Assembly: GCA_017394475.1 (NCBI GenBank)
Contig: JAFPYQ010000310.1
Span: 1 to 15,286, forward strand
Length of the DNA stretch: 15,286 nucleotides
From: Oscillospiraceae bacterium
GTDB taxonomy: Bacteria; Bacillota; Clostridia; Oscillospirales; Ruminococcaceae
Direction: 5' to 3'
Shown: one piece after another, positions 1-7,196 of the stretch
How the letters are laid out: every line of letters begins with the position of its first letter
Numbering within the stretch: position 1 is the stretch's first letter
The notes under the pieces: generated by a model
Database searches by the model: none
What the model saw: only the letters and a program-made list of their open reading frames with translations
Told to the model about the DNA's origin: nothing
Translations under genes and position numbers: made by a program

Positions 1-581
1 CTGAATGCCTCCACAGGGGCGGGCAGCAGATAGACTGCCAGGCATATCGCAAGAAAGAAGGGGGATATCCTTGTGATGTGCTCTTTCATATCCGGGCAGC
101 CGCTTTTTTTCCACCTGAGCTGTATCTCCTCTGCAGCACGCATAAGCAGCAGGAAGGATATGAGCGCAAAGACCTGCTTGTTCATCGCTGTCCCGAAGAT
201 GGGGCTGTACAGGCAAAAACAAAGCATCGCCACGGCAGCAGCCCTTCTTGCCCATATATTCCTGTCTAAGATCATCCCTGCCGCAAATGCCGCCGCAGAG
301 AAGCATACGACCCATACTATCCAGAAGTGTTCGTCTATAAATATCTGCTTGTACTCTTCATCCGCAGCAATGTACAGACCTATGAGGAATACCGATACTA
401 TCCCCGTGCTGCGCAGTCTGTTCTTCGTCCCCATGTGGCGCAGTGCGGTCATGAATACGGTGGAGACCGTACAGATCAGATATGTGATGCCATTCTGCGG
501 TATATCGGCATAGGAGCCGAAAAGCATTATCATAAGCAGAGAAAGCGGCAGGATATTTATCATATCATACAGCGCGTTCAT
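1..581 (-). CDS. Polytopic membrane protein, N-terminal part (cut by window edge); probable transglutaminase-type partner of MoxR/DUF58
   Basis: An open frame starts with ATG at 581 and stays open to the window edge, giving 193 residues without a stop. The ATG overlaps the TGA of the DUF58 gene in an ATGA arrangement, so translation is probably coupled. The visible part is very hydrophobic, with about six or seven membrane segments (roughly residues 8-24, 31-47, 59-75, 86-105, 115-130, 137-150 and 173-189) and basic stretches between them, such as the KNRLR and RWKK loops. No catalytic domain is visible. In many bacteria the gene after MoxR and DUF58 encodes a multi-spanning protein with an extracytoplasmic transglutaminase-like domain. 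That identity is inferred from context only, because the diagnostic Cys-His-Asp domain would lie outside the window. Confidence 0.75.
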   Translation of the reverse strand, partial: MNALYDMINILPLSLLMIMLFGSYADIPQNGITYLICTVSTVFMTALRHMGTKNRLRSTGIVSVFLIGLYIAADEEYKQIFIDEHFWIVWVVCFSAAAFAAGMILDRNIWARRAAAVAMLCFCLYSPIFGTAMNKQVFALISFLLLMRAAEEIQLRWKKSGCPDMKEHITRISPFFLAICLAVYLLPAPVEAF

Positions 582-1741
582 TCTCCAAGCCCCTTTGAAA
601 TATCCTTATACGGTGAGATGCAGACAATAGTGCAGCTTTTGTGAGAGGACAGCTCCGCGATGCTTTTTTCATTATCGGTGACATAGAAGATCACCACATA
701 CAGCTCGTTGTGTTCAAGTTCATCTATCAGCGCATCTATGGCGGCATCCCGGGATGAAAGGACGAGGAATACCATGGAGCTGTCAAATATATCCCTTCTG
801 CGCATGACAGAATCATAAAGCAGGCTGTGGGTATTAAGGGATGAAAAGCCTGTTTCGGAGACCGCATCGTAGAAGCTCTCGAATTTCTGTGGGCTTTCCA
901 CCGTCAGGCTGACAAGCTCCCGGGACAGATGATACTCTGCGGCGCTTATGCGATGCCTGCTGAAATAGCAGCAGACCGCCAGTGTCACCTCGAGTATCTT
1001 GTTTTCAAAGGGCAGGAACTCTGCGGGTTCATCGCTGCTCCTGAAGGTATCGGTGATGACTGCGATCTCCTGATGATCCGTGCCTGTGAGTAGCCTTGTC
1101 ATGAGCGTGCCAGTCCTTGCGGACTGAGGCCAGTTTATGGTCCTGCGGTCATCCCCTGCGATATATTCACGGCTCAGGATGTCAAGCTCCGATCTGTTGT
1201 TTTCCGAGCCTCTCACAGCATCGGTAAGCTCCAGTTCCCCCAGACTGTCCGTTATCACCAGTTGAGGCTTTACAAAGGCGCGTAGGCTGTCCTTGTTCTT
1301 ATACCTTATTTTGAAAAGACGGAAAAAATCCTGTATCTCTATCTCTTTGATGCCCACCTTGTATTCGCCGCAGTAACGGCAGATGAGCCGCGTTTCCTTT
1401 TCTATCCTTGAATCAGGCCTCAGCTCATATTCTGTCTCATCGTCAAGGTCGGTAATAGTTGAAAAGGATGAAAAGAAGCGCACCCTTATGCCCGCAAACA
1501 GCAGCGGACATTCGTTCACAAGGGCAAAGGTATAGGCAACGGACTCATTCACCGTGACAAATCGCTGATCGAGCTTCTGATATATATGAAAGAGATTCAG
1601 CACTGCCACAAGGTAAAGCAGGGAGACCGGGGGGATAAGTGTGAGCACGGCGAACATCCCGTAGGTCACGGCACCACCTCTGAGGCTTATACCCACTATG
1701 GACAGAATCCATAGCAAAAACCATATTATCCTGTTGTGCAT
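578..1741 (-). CDS. DUF58 domain protein (membrane-anchored, MoxR partner)
   Basis: A 387-residue protein. Two N-terminal membrane segments (about residues 5-20 and 27-50) are followed by a beta-rich region. The DUF58 signature lies at about 191-216, reading REYIAGDDRRTINW followed by an AR...L..R stretch, which matches the family pattern R-x-Y-x-x-GD-x-x-R-x-I-x-W. After it comes a VWA-like alpha/beta region (AVITDTF near 228, MVFLVLSS near 324). DUF58 proteins are usually encoded beside MoxR ATPases and are thought to act with them on envelope or protein-maturation tasks, but no reaction is established. The ATG at 1741 has an AGGGAGA ribosome site about 6 bases upstream. The gene follows the 240-residue protein by 15 bases and overlaps the next gene by 4. 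Confidence 0.88.
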   Translation of the reverse strand: MHNRIIWFLLWILSIVGISLRGGAVTYGMFAVLTLIPPVSLLYLVAVLNLFHIYQKLDQRFVTVNESVAYTFALVNECPLLFAGIRVRFFSSFSTITDLDDETEYELRPDSRIEKETRLICRYCGEYKVGIKEIEIQDFFRLFKIRYKNKDSLRAFVKPQLVITDSLGELELTDAVRGSENNRSELDILSREYIAGDDRRTINWPQSARTGTLMTRLLTGTDHQEIAVITDTFRSSDEPAEFLPFENKILEVTLAVCCYFSRHRISAAEYHLSRELVSLTVESPQKFESFYDAVSETGFSSLNTHSLLYDSVMRRRDIFDSSMVFLVLSSRDAAIDALIDELEHNELYVVIFYVTDNEKSIAELSSHKSCTIVCISPYKDISKGLGE

Positions 1742-1756
1742 AAAAATCTCCCTGTA

Positions 1757-2479
1757 TCAGAAGTCCACATGCTCGTTAAAAACAAATCCGCCCTTTGTGT
1801 TCTTGTATGTGGTGAGGGCTGTATATCTTCCCTTGTCATCCACATTTATCTCATATCTCCACTGTATGGCAGGCGAGCCTTTAAAGCCTATGGGGATATC
1901 CTTTGATGTATGCACTGCCTTGCCGATATAGTCTGTGAACAGGCATACTACTATCCCTTCATCTGCCCTGCTGTAGTCATATTCCTCCGCATATACCTGC
2001 TGCGAATCGTGGGCGTTTATACGATAGAATCCCCTGAGGCGCTGCATATCATCATAGACGATCTTAAAATGTTCGTCCTGTATCCATCTGTGGTTTTCGT
2101 AAAACATGGCTGTCCAGACACAGCCCTTGTAATCTGTAAAATATATTGTCTCGCTCCTTTTGGCAAGACCGCCGTCAGGTGAGAGCGTGCCGTAGTTTTC
2201 TATGGCAAGGGGTTTGCCGCTGTTGTCATACAAAACTCTCCGGTGCAGTTGTCCGGGCTTGATATTTTTGATCACCTTACCGGGCTTGAAGTTTCTGATG
2301 ATAAATTTTGTCAGTGTGCTGGGTGATGCGATGCCGAGCCATCCTCCGTATGTGCATATCTTTTGGCTGCACACATTCTTTTCGGTGTATATCCTAAACT
2401 CATCAAGACGATCGTGAGCATAGGCGTGAAACTCATCGCACTCCACAGACAGGGCATCCCAGTATCCGTACAGTTCCAT
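1757..2479 (-). CDS. Uncharacterised 240-residue soluble protein inserted between MoxR and DUF58
   Basis: I do not recognise the family. The protein has no signal peptide and no membrane segment, and is rich in aromatic and charged residues. Several stretches look like tyrosine/aspartate-rich beta hairpins: VLYDNSGKPL near 83, IVYDDMQRLRGFY near 140 and INVDDKGRYTAL near 211. This suggests an antiparallel beta-sheet fold like those of RHS/YD-type proteins or some immunity proteins, though the resemblance is only one of rhythm. The start is well supported: a GGAGG lies 6 bases before the ATG. The gene sits 13 bases after MoxR and 15 bases before DUF58, so it is clearly in the same transcript. 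A structural or regulatory accessory role in the MoxR/DUF58 system is a guess from position. Confidence 0.8.
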   Translation of the reverse strand: MELYGYWDALSVECDEFHAYAHDRLDEFRIYTEKNVCSQKICTYGGWLGIASPSTLTKFIIRNFKPGKVIKNIKPGQLHRRVLYDNSGKPLAIENYGTLSPDGGLAKRSETIYFTDYKGCVWTAMFYENHRWIQDEHFKIVYDDMQRLRGFYRINAHDSQQVYAEEYDYSRADEGIVVCLFTDYIGKAVHTSKDIPIGFKGSPAIQWRYEINVDDKGRYTALTTYKNTKGGFVFNEHVDF

Positions 2480-2492
2480 CCCGCGCCTCCTG

Positions 2493-3410
2493 TCACATGG
2501 GTATCTTTGCTTTCTGTATGAGCTTTGCTATTATATCGTCCTTGTTTTCCTTTGCTATCCTTGCCTCCGAGGTGAGCGTCAGCCTGTGAGTCAAGACATA
2601 GGGGGCAACAGCCTTGATATCATCGGGTTTTACAAAATCGCGGCCTTCCATGAATGCTCTTGCCTGAGAGGCCTTTATCAGAGCCAGTACCGCTCTTGGG
2701 CTCGCACCTAAGACAAAGCGCTTTTCCTCCCTTGTGATCTCCGCGATATTTCTTGCATAAAGTATCACGGGGTCCTTTATAGTCACTGCTGCAGCCTTTT
2801 TCTTCATTTCTATGACATCGGCAGCAGTGATGACGCTTTCCACCCTGTCAACGGTCTTTCCCTCGAGCATATTCCGCGCCATACGGAGCTCTTCGGATTC
2901 ATCGGGATAGTCTATGGTGATCTTCATCATGAATCGGTCAATCTGAGCCTCTGGCAAGGGATATGTGCCCATGAATTCCACAGGGTTCTGTGTGGCTATG
3001 ACCATAAAGGGCTGCGGCAGCCTGTGCTTTACACCGCCGACTGTGGTCTGTTCCTCTGCCATGGCTTCGAGAAGGCTCGACTGTGTCTTGGGGGAAGTCC
3101 GGTTTATCTCATCCGCAAGGATTATCTGATGCATCACAGCCCCTTCGCGGTATTCAAATTCACCCGTTTTCATATTGTATATCTCAGAGCCCATGATATC
3201 CGCTGGCAGGGTATCGGGAGTGAACTGTATCCTGCCGAAATCACATTCCACAGACCGTGCAAGGGTGGAAGCAAGAGTTGTCTTGCCCACTCCGGGGATG
3301 CCTTCAAGAAGGATATGCCCACCTGCGAGCAGGCATATCAGAAGACATTCTATGGTTTCTTCACTGCCTACAAAATATTCACTTATATGTTTTTTGAGAC
3401 GGTCTATCAT
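2493..3410 (-). CDS. MoxR-family AAA+ ATPase
   Basis: A MoxR-type AAA+ ATPase, a cytoplasmic ring ATPase thought to act as a chaperone in remodelling or maturing protein complexes. Numbering from the upstream Met at 3425, the motifs are Walker A GIPGVGKT at 42-49, Walker B ILADEIN at 102-108, sensor 1 ATQNP at 144-148, the LPEAQIDRF segment at 157-165 with the likely arginine finger, and sensor 2 GASPRA at 240-245. Length is normal for the family. The frame can open at the ATG at 3425, but that codon lacks a ribosome site. The bases GGAGG that form codons 2-3 of the longer frame stand 7 bases before an in-frame ATG at 3410, so 3410 is the likelier start (305 residues, MIDRLKKH...). It is the first gene of the minus-strand operon. 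Confidence 0.95.
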   Translation of the reverse strand: MIDRLKKHISEYFVGSEETIECLLICLLAGGHILLEGIPGVGKTTLASTLARSVECDFGRIQFTPDTLPADIMGSEIYNMKTGEFEYREGAVMHQIILADEINRTSPKTQSSLLEAMAEEQTTVGGVKHRLPQPFMVIATQNPVEFMGTYPLPEAQIDRFMMKITIDYPDESEELRMARNMLEGKTVDRVESVITAADVIEMKKKAAAVTIKDPVILYARNIAEITREEKRFVLGASPRAVLALIKASQARAFMEGRDFVKPDDIKAVAPYVLTHRLTLTSEARIAKENKDDIIAKLIQKAKIPM

Positions 3411-3487
3411 TTGCTTTTCCTCCATGAGGCTGTGTCTGTTGTTCCATTGTTGTATCGCGGATATGTTCCGCAGGATGACTGATATCT

Positions 3488-3516
3488 ATTCTATCACAAA
3501 TCTGACTAAAATGCAA
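3488..3516 (-). promoter_or_regulatory. Sigma-A-type promoter of the MoxR-DUF58 operon
   Basis: On the minus strand TTGCAT (3516-3511) is followed after exactly 17 bases by TAGAAT (3493-3488). This predicts a start of transcription near 3481 and a leader of about 70 bases before the MoxR start at 3410. Promoter function is inferred from the match and its position. Confidence 0.65.
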
Positions 3517-3623
3517 TAATATCGGACAAAGCTCACGGTTATTTCGTGTTGCTCAATGATTTGTATAAAATAAATAAAACAATATATAAAAACACGTCCG
3601 TAAATATGCAAATATACATTTTT
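3517..3623. other. AT-rich part of the divergent intergenic region
   Basis: Together with the two promoters, this fills the roughly 307-base gap between the MoxR and TetR starts. It has A/T runs (for example near 3566-3592) but no gene, repeat or further palindrome that I can support. The AT-rich stretch could act as an upstream element for either promoter. Confidence 0.4.
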
Positions 3624-3636
3624 CGACCGACGGTCG
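3624..3636. promoter_or_regulatory. TetR operator 1 (upstream of -35)
   Basis: The 13-mer CGACCGACGGTCG is a perfect palindrome about a central A. It lies 9 bases upstream of the -35 box of the TetR promoter. Read on the opposite strand, its 24-base surroundings match operator 2 at 20 of 24 positions, including the flanking CAAAAC and GAAAA runs. Binding by the adjacent TetR protein is inferred. Confidence 0.72.
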
Positions 3637-3645
3637 GTTTTGCTC

Positions 3646-3674
3646 TTGACAAGGCTTCTTATTTGTGATAATAT
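3646..3674 (+). promoter_or_regulatory. Promoter of the tetR-CPBP-MFS operon
   Basis: A perfect TTGACA (3646-3651) is followed after 17 bases by TAATAT (3669-3674), with a TG one base before it (3666-3667), as in an extended -10 element. The predicted transcription start is near 3681, so operator 2 falls at roughly +8 to +20. The promoter is strong by consensus and sits exactly between the two operators. Confidence 0.8.
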
Positions 3675-3688
3675 GAATACAGCAAAAC

Positions 3689-3701
3689 CGACTGACAGTC
3701 G
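3689..3701. promoter_or_regulatory. TetR operator 2 (downstream of -10)
   Basis: The 13-mer CGACTGACAGTCG is a perfect palindrome about a central A. It ends 5 bases before the GGAGG of the repressor gene. It differs from operator 1 at two symmetric positions (C/T and G/A), which preserve the dyad. The centre-to-centre distance to operator 1 is 65 bases. Confidence 0.72.
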
Positions 3702-3717
3702 AAAACGGAGGATTAAA

Positions 3718-4308
3718 ATGACAAAGGGTGAAAAGAGAAAAAAGGAACTGCTGGAGATAGCATTCGGATCGTTCCTCACAAAGGGTTATGAGCAGACCAG
3801 CGTTGATGATATAATAGCTGCCGCAGGCATCGCAAAGGGGACATTTTACTACTATTTTGAGAGCAAGGAACAGATGCTCGAGGAAGTCACGGAGCTGATG
3901 ATAGAACGGGAGGCTGCTGTGGCCGAAGAGATCGCGGCATCAGACCTGCCCGCTCCCGAAAAGTTCATAGGCATAATATCTTCCTTCCGTCCGCAGAAGG
4001 AGGAAGCGGAGATAAGCGATGTGGTGAACCGCCCGGAAAATTTCCGTATGCATGAAAAGCTGAAGAAAAAGCTGATAGAAAGGATGGTGCCTATCCTGGG
4101 CAGGATAGTGGAGGACGGCATCAGAGACGGCATTTTCGACTGCGATCACATACCCGAACGCCTGAAGATACTGCTGTATGTGGGCAGCAACCTCTTTGAT
4201 GCGGGAAGCTACACCCAAAATGAATTTGATGTATTCGTTGATCTTACCGAAAAAATACTTGGAGCAAAGCAAGGCCTGGTGGATATGATCAGGAAACTTA
4301 TCGGATAG
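3718..4308 (+). CDS. TetR/AcrR-family transcriptional repressor 1
   Basis: A 196-residue protein that very probably represses its own operon. The N-terminal helix-turn-helix spans about residues 27-46 (TSVDDIIAAAGIAKGTFYYYF) and is typical of TetR. The C-terminal ligand-binding domain has the low conservation usual for the family, so the inducer cannot be predicted. The frame is open further upstream to 3640, but the start at 3718 is fixed by a GGAGG at 3707-3711, by the end of operator 2 just before it, and by the promoter, whose transcript would begin downstream of 3640. The next gene follows after 11 bases. Together with an MFS exporter, the context suggests a drug- or metabolite-sensing efflux switch. 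Confidence 0.93.
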   Translation: MTKGEKRKKELLEIAFGSFLTKGYEQTSVDDIIAAAGIAKGTFYYYFESKEQMLEEVTELMIEREAAVAEEIAASDLPAPEKFIGIISSFRPQKEEAEISDVVNRPENFRMHEKLKKKLIERMVPILGRIVEDGIRDGIFDCDHIPERLKILLYVGSNLFDAGSYTQNEFDVFVDLTEKILGAKQGLVDMIRKLIG

Positions 4309-4319
4309 GGAGGGCGGCT

Positions 4320-5171
4320 ATGGAGAAATATACTTATCGGCCTGTCAGATTTTATGTGACCGTATTTGCACTTACCTGGGGCTGGTGGCTGCTGGCGCTG
4401 CTGTTCAGGGACACATCGGTGATGTTCCTTTTCATGGCCATCGGGCTTTTTATGCCCGCTGTGACCGCCATAGTGACAGTGCTCACATCAAAGAACAAGA
4501 TGCTCAAAGAGGACCTTAAAAGGAAGATAGTCGGGTTTTACAGGATAAAGCCCCTGAGCATCGTCAAGGCAGTTCTGCTGTTCTTAGTCTGCGTTGTTGT
4601 TTCCATAGGCATATCCGTTCTTTTCGGGGGCTCTCCCGAACAGTTCTCGTTTACCGAAGATTTTTCATTTTCAATAGCAGGCACATCCGCACTTCTCACT
4701 ATGGTGCTGGCATCGATCATAGAGGAAGTGGGATGGAGAGGCTACGGTGAGGATGCGGTAGGCTCCTATCACACATGGTTCAGGGAATCCATAATATTCG
4801 GCTGCATCTGGGCATGCTGGCATCTCCCACTTTTCCTTATCCCCGGTACCTATCACTATACACTGAAGGAAATGGGTGCTTTGTATGTGATAAATTTCCT
4901 AGTAAGTGCCATTCCTGTGGACTTTCTTCAGACATGGGTGTATGTGAAGAACAACCGCAGTATGCTGGCAACAGCGGTATTCCATCTTTTCCTCAACGTT
5001 ATGCAGGAAAAGATCAATATCTCACCCGAAACAAAATGCATAGAGACAGTCGTTATGCTTGTAGCTGCTGCGATAGTAGTAGCTGCCAACAAAGAGCTGT
5101 TCTTTGACAAGTCTCACATAGGGAACCTCCTTGAAGTGCAGTACAGGAGTGATGAGAGTGAAAAGAAGTAA
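4320..5171 (+). CDS. CPBP-family (Abi/CAAX-like) intramembrane metalloprotease homologue
   Basis: A 283-residue integral membrane protein with about seven or eight hydrophobic segments. It carries the three CPBP motifs: EEVGWRG at 135-141 (Glu135, Glu136, Arg140), WHLP at 167-170 (His168), and HLFLN at 222-226 (His222, Asn226). All candidate metal and catalytic residues of the family are therefore present, and an active protease is plausible. Bacterial CPBP proteins process membrane peptides or prenylated substrates, or give self-immunity to bacteriocins; the substrate here is unknown. The ATG follows a GGGAGGG that overlaps the end of the repressor gene. The C-terminal end overlaps the start of the MFS gene by 14 bases, so the two are translated together. 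Its place between a repressor and an exporter could mean it helps resist a membrane-active compound. Confidence 0.88.
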   Translation: MEKYTYRPVRFYVTVFALTWGWWLLALLFRDTSVMFLFMAIGLFMPAVTAIVTVLTSKNKMLKEDLKRKIVGFYRIKPLSIVKAVLLFLVCVVVSIGISVLFGGSPEQFSFTEDFSFSIAGTSALLTMVLASIIEEVGWRGYGEDAVGSYHTWFRESIIFGCIWACWHLPLFLIPGTYHYTLKEMGALYVINFLVSAIPVDFLQTWVYVKNNRSMLATAVFHLFLNVMQEKINISPETKCIETVVMLVAAAIVVAANKELFFDKSHIGNLLEVQYRSDESEKK

Positions 5172-6411
5172 TTTCGGCAGATTTCTTCTGCTGTGGGCGG
5201 GTGAACTGATATCATCCATAGGCGGCGGGCTCACGAGTTTCGGCCTCGGTGTATATATCTTCAATAAAACAGGCAGTGCGGCAAGCATGGCTCTGGTGAC
5301 ACTGCTGGGATTCCTGCCAACTCTGCTCCTCAGCGTCCCTGCGGGAGTCCTTGCGGACAGGTATGACAGAAGGCTGCTTATGATGGCAGGGGACGGGCTT
5401 TCAGCCATCGGGGTGATCTATATCCTTATCTGCATGATAAACGGCAGTGCAGGGCTTGTGAACATCTGCATCGGGGTATCCGTAAGTGCGGTGTTTTCAT
5501 CGCTGCTCGAACCTTCCTACAGGGCGACGGTGACAGATCTGCTGACAAAAGAGGAGTATTCAAAGGCCAACGGCCTTGTGTCACTGGCGGGCAGTGCGAG
5601 GTATCTGTTCTCCCCTGTGATCGCGGGCATACTCCTTTCATATTTCGATGTAAAGCTGCTGCTGGTAATAGATATCTGCACATTTTTTCTGACCATATCG
5701 GCTGCGGCGGTGGTGAGAAAGGGCATTACCGTTCAGAAGCGGGAGGTACACGGCACATTCCTCGAAAGCATGAAGGAGGGCTGGAATGCACTGGCAGGCA
5801 ACAGGGGCGTTCTGATGCTGGTTGTGATATCCTCGGTGATAACGATGTTCATGGGAATGTTCCAGATACTTGCGGAGCCTCTGATACTCTCATTCTGCGA
5901 TGCAACGACTCTTGGCATAGCTGAAACGGTATGCGCATGCGGTATGCTGATATCGGGCATTATAATAGGCATAAGGGGGATAAAGGGCAGCTTTGTGAAG
6001 ATACTCGGTATATCCCTGGCACTGTCGGGTGTGTTCATGACAGGTTTCGGTCTTGTTGAAAACATCGTTCCGATATGTATCTCGGGCTTTCTGTTCTTTG
6101 CGGCGCTGCCCTTTGCAAACAACTGCCTTGACTACCTTGCCCGCATAAATATCCCCGATGAGCTGCAGGGCAGGGCATGGGGCATGATAGGCTTCATATC
6201 GCAGCTTGGGTATGTTGCAGCCTATGCGCTGTCGGGCATCGCGGCTGATTCCCTTGGGAATATCACAGGCCTCGGTGTTGGCAGGGGAGCAGCTATGGTC
6301 ATCATGGCGGCGGGTGCAGCCCTCACACTGTCGGCACTTGTGATACCAGCGACAACGAGCATAAGAGGGCTTGAAAAGCCGTCCGAACCTGCTGTATCCG
6401 AATGTGCATGA
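5158..6411 (+). CDS. MFS exporter, macrolide-efflux/enterobactin-exporter-like
   Basis: About 417 residues with twelve hydrophobic segments. Motif A of the major facilitator superfamily is seen as GVLADRYDRRLL at 63-74, after transmembrane helix 2. The N-terminus (FGRFLLLWAGELISSIGGGLTSFGLGVYIF) resembles the MefA/EntS-like exporter branch, so proton-driven efflux of a drug or metabolite is likely; the substrate is unknown. Start choice: the open frame reaches back to a TTG at 5131, and an ATG lies at 5152 only 2 bases after AGGAG. The GTG at 5158 stands 8 bases after AGGAG (5145-5149) and is preferred. The gene overlaps the CPBP gene by 14 bases and is the last of the operon, ending just before a strong terminator. 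Confidence 0.9.
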   Translation: MKRSNFGRFLLLWAGELISSIGGGLTSFGLGVYIFNKTGSAASMALVTLLGFLPTLLLSVPAGVLADRYDRRLLMMAGDGLSAIGVIYILICMINGSAGLVNICIGVSVSAVFSSLLEPSYRATVTDLLTKEEYSKANGLVSLAGSARYLFSPVIAGILLSYFDVKLLLVIDICTFFLTISAAAVVRKGITVQKREVHGTFLESMKEGWNALAGNRGVLMLVVISSVITMFMGMFQILAEPLILSFCDATTLGIAETVCACGMLISGIIIGIRGIKGSFVKILGISLALSGVFMTGFGLVENIVPICISGFLFFAALPFANNCLDYLARINIPDELQGRAWGMIGFISQLGYVAAYALSGIAADSLGNITGLGVGRGAAMVIMAAGAALTLSALVIPATTSIRGLEKPSEPAVSECA

Positions 6412-6420
6412 TATAGCAGG

Positions 6421-6468
6421 ATGAAGAAAAGACCGCATCGGATATCGCCGATGCGGCCTTTTCTTCAT
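6421..6468. terminator. Strong rho-independent terminator after the MFS gene
   Basis: A 21-base arm (6421-6441) pairs with 6448-6468 with one A-C mismatch and a 6-base loop. The stem contains CCGCATCGG/CCGATGCGG flanked by A-rich and T-rich arms, and a further T run (6470-6476) follows. Because the arms are A-rich on one side and T-rich on the other, it could stop transcription from either strand. Confidence 0.9.
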
Positions 6469-6494
6469 ATTTTTTCGTAATGTTCCGAAAAATG

Positions 6495-6523
6495 TTGCAT
6501 TTGTTCCCGAAAAGATGTATGAT
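6495..6523 (+). promoter_or_regulatory. Possible sigma-A promoter P1 upstream of the ECF operon
   Basis: TTGCAT (6495-6500) and TATGAT (6518-6523) are spaced by exactly 17 bases. The predicted transcription start is near 6530, about 175 bases before the sigma factor start codon, which would put the 6544-6586 hairpin in the leader. The match is good but not perfect, and function is inferred. Confidence 0.5.
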
Positions 6524-6543
6524 GTTTTTAGTGGTCGTTTCAA

Positions 6544-6586
6544 AGTGGTCAGTGATCGGATGCTCATAGGGGCATCCGTGACCACT
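6544..6586 (+). other. Leader hairpin upstream of the ECF sigma gene
   Basis: AGTGGTCA (6544-6551) pairs with TGACCACT (6579-6586) and CGGATGC (6557-6563) with GCATCCG (6572-6578). That gives 15 base pairs with a one-sided 5-base bulge (GTGAT) and an 8-base loop. No T run follows, so it is not a standard terminator. An extra copy of AGTGGTC at 6530-6536 could pair with the same 3' arm or form a DNA-binding repeat. Confidence 0.5.
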
Positions 6587-6643
6587 ATGTAAAGGGCGCT
6601 TTCAAGCCATCAAAAAATTTTTTCAGAAAAACCCGGAAATTTT

Positions 6644-6671
6644 TGTAACGAAATCCGTTTTCGTCCGTCTA
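6644..6671 (+). promoter_or_regulatory. ECF-type autoregulatory promoter P2
   Basis: TGTAAC (6644-6649) is followed after exactly 16 bases by CGTCTA (6666-6671). This matches the AAC / CGTC hallmarks of ECF sigma promoters such as those of Bacillus SigX, SigM and SigW. It is 33 bases before the GTG of the ECF sigma gene, as expected for autoregulation. AT-rich sequence lies directly upstream. Confidence 0.82.
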
Positions 6672-6704
6672 ATATATGAAAGCGATAAAAAAGGAGGTGA
6701 TAAA

Positions 6705-7196
6705 GTGGACCGTGAGGATGTAGGAAAGCTGTATGAAGCGCACTTTATGAGAGTTTTCTCCTATTGTATGACTCTTTCGGGAGACCGTATGCTGTCGGAA
6801 GAGATAACCCAGGAAACATTTTTCAGAGCCTTTATGAAACGTGAAAACTACCGCGGAGGATCGAGCGAAGTAACATGGCTCTGTACCATAGCACGAAATA
6901 TATATATAGATGAAAAGCGGCGCAGCGGGAGAATGGACAGCCTTGAGGACATGACCGAAGAGATAGCGGACAGTTCGGGAGGGGTAGAACAGACCGTCGC
7001 TGACAGGGATTCTTCATACAGGATACATACAGCTCTGCAGGAACTTGAAGAACCCTACCGCGAGGTGTTTGAACTAAGGGTCTTCGGTGAACTTGGCTTC
7101 AGGGAGATAGGTCAGAAGCTGGGAAAGACAGAGAGCTGGGCACGGGTCACTTATCACCGTGCAAAGCTGAAACTACAGGAAAGGACGGAAGTTTGA
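6705..7196 (+). CDS. ECF-family RNA polymerase sigma factor
   Basis: A 163-residue sigma-70 family protein of ECF size, with region 2 (about 5-73) and region 4 (about 113-158) only. Region 2 shows EEITQETFFRAF (32-43) and WLCTIARNIYID (59-70). Region 4 shows LEEPYREVFELRVFGELGFREIGQKLG and the recognition helix ESWARVTYHRAK. The start is a GTG placed 7 bases after an extended ribosome site, AAGGAGGTGAT, a near-full match to the 16S 3' end. The anti-sigma gene begins on the base right after its TGA. A matching ECF promoter stands in front, so it very probably activates its own operon when released by the anti-sigma factor. Confidence 0.95.
   Translation: MDREDVGKLYEAHFMRVFSYCMTLSGDRMLSEEITQETFFRAFMKRENYRGGSSEVTWLCTIARNIYIDEKRRSGRMDSLEDMTEEIADSSGGVEQTVADRDSSYRIHTALQELEEPYREVFELRVFGELGFREIGQKLGKTESWARVTYHRAKLKLQERTEV

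Noticed and set aside
3486..3779. A 97-residue minus-strand open frame across the divergent promoter region
   Set aside because: It overlaps both TetR operators, the promoter and the tetR start, has no ribosome site and has the composition of the antisense of AT-rich DNA.
5890..6585. A 231-residue minus-strand frame over the MFS end and the terminator
   Set aside because: It would run through the strong terminator and the possible P1 promoter, and its cysteine/arginine/tyrosine-rich product resembles no protein.
6544..6586. Leader hairpin read as a riboswitch or rho-independent terminator
   Set aside because: No T run follows the stem and no known riboswitch core could be recognised; it is kept only as an unexplained hairpin.
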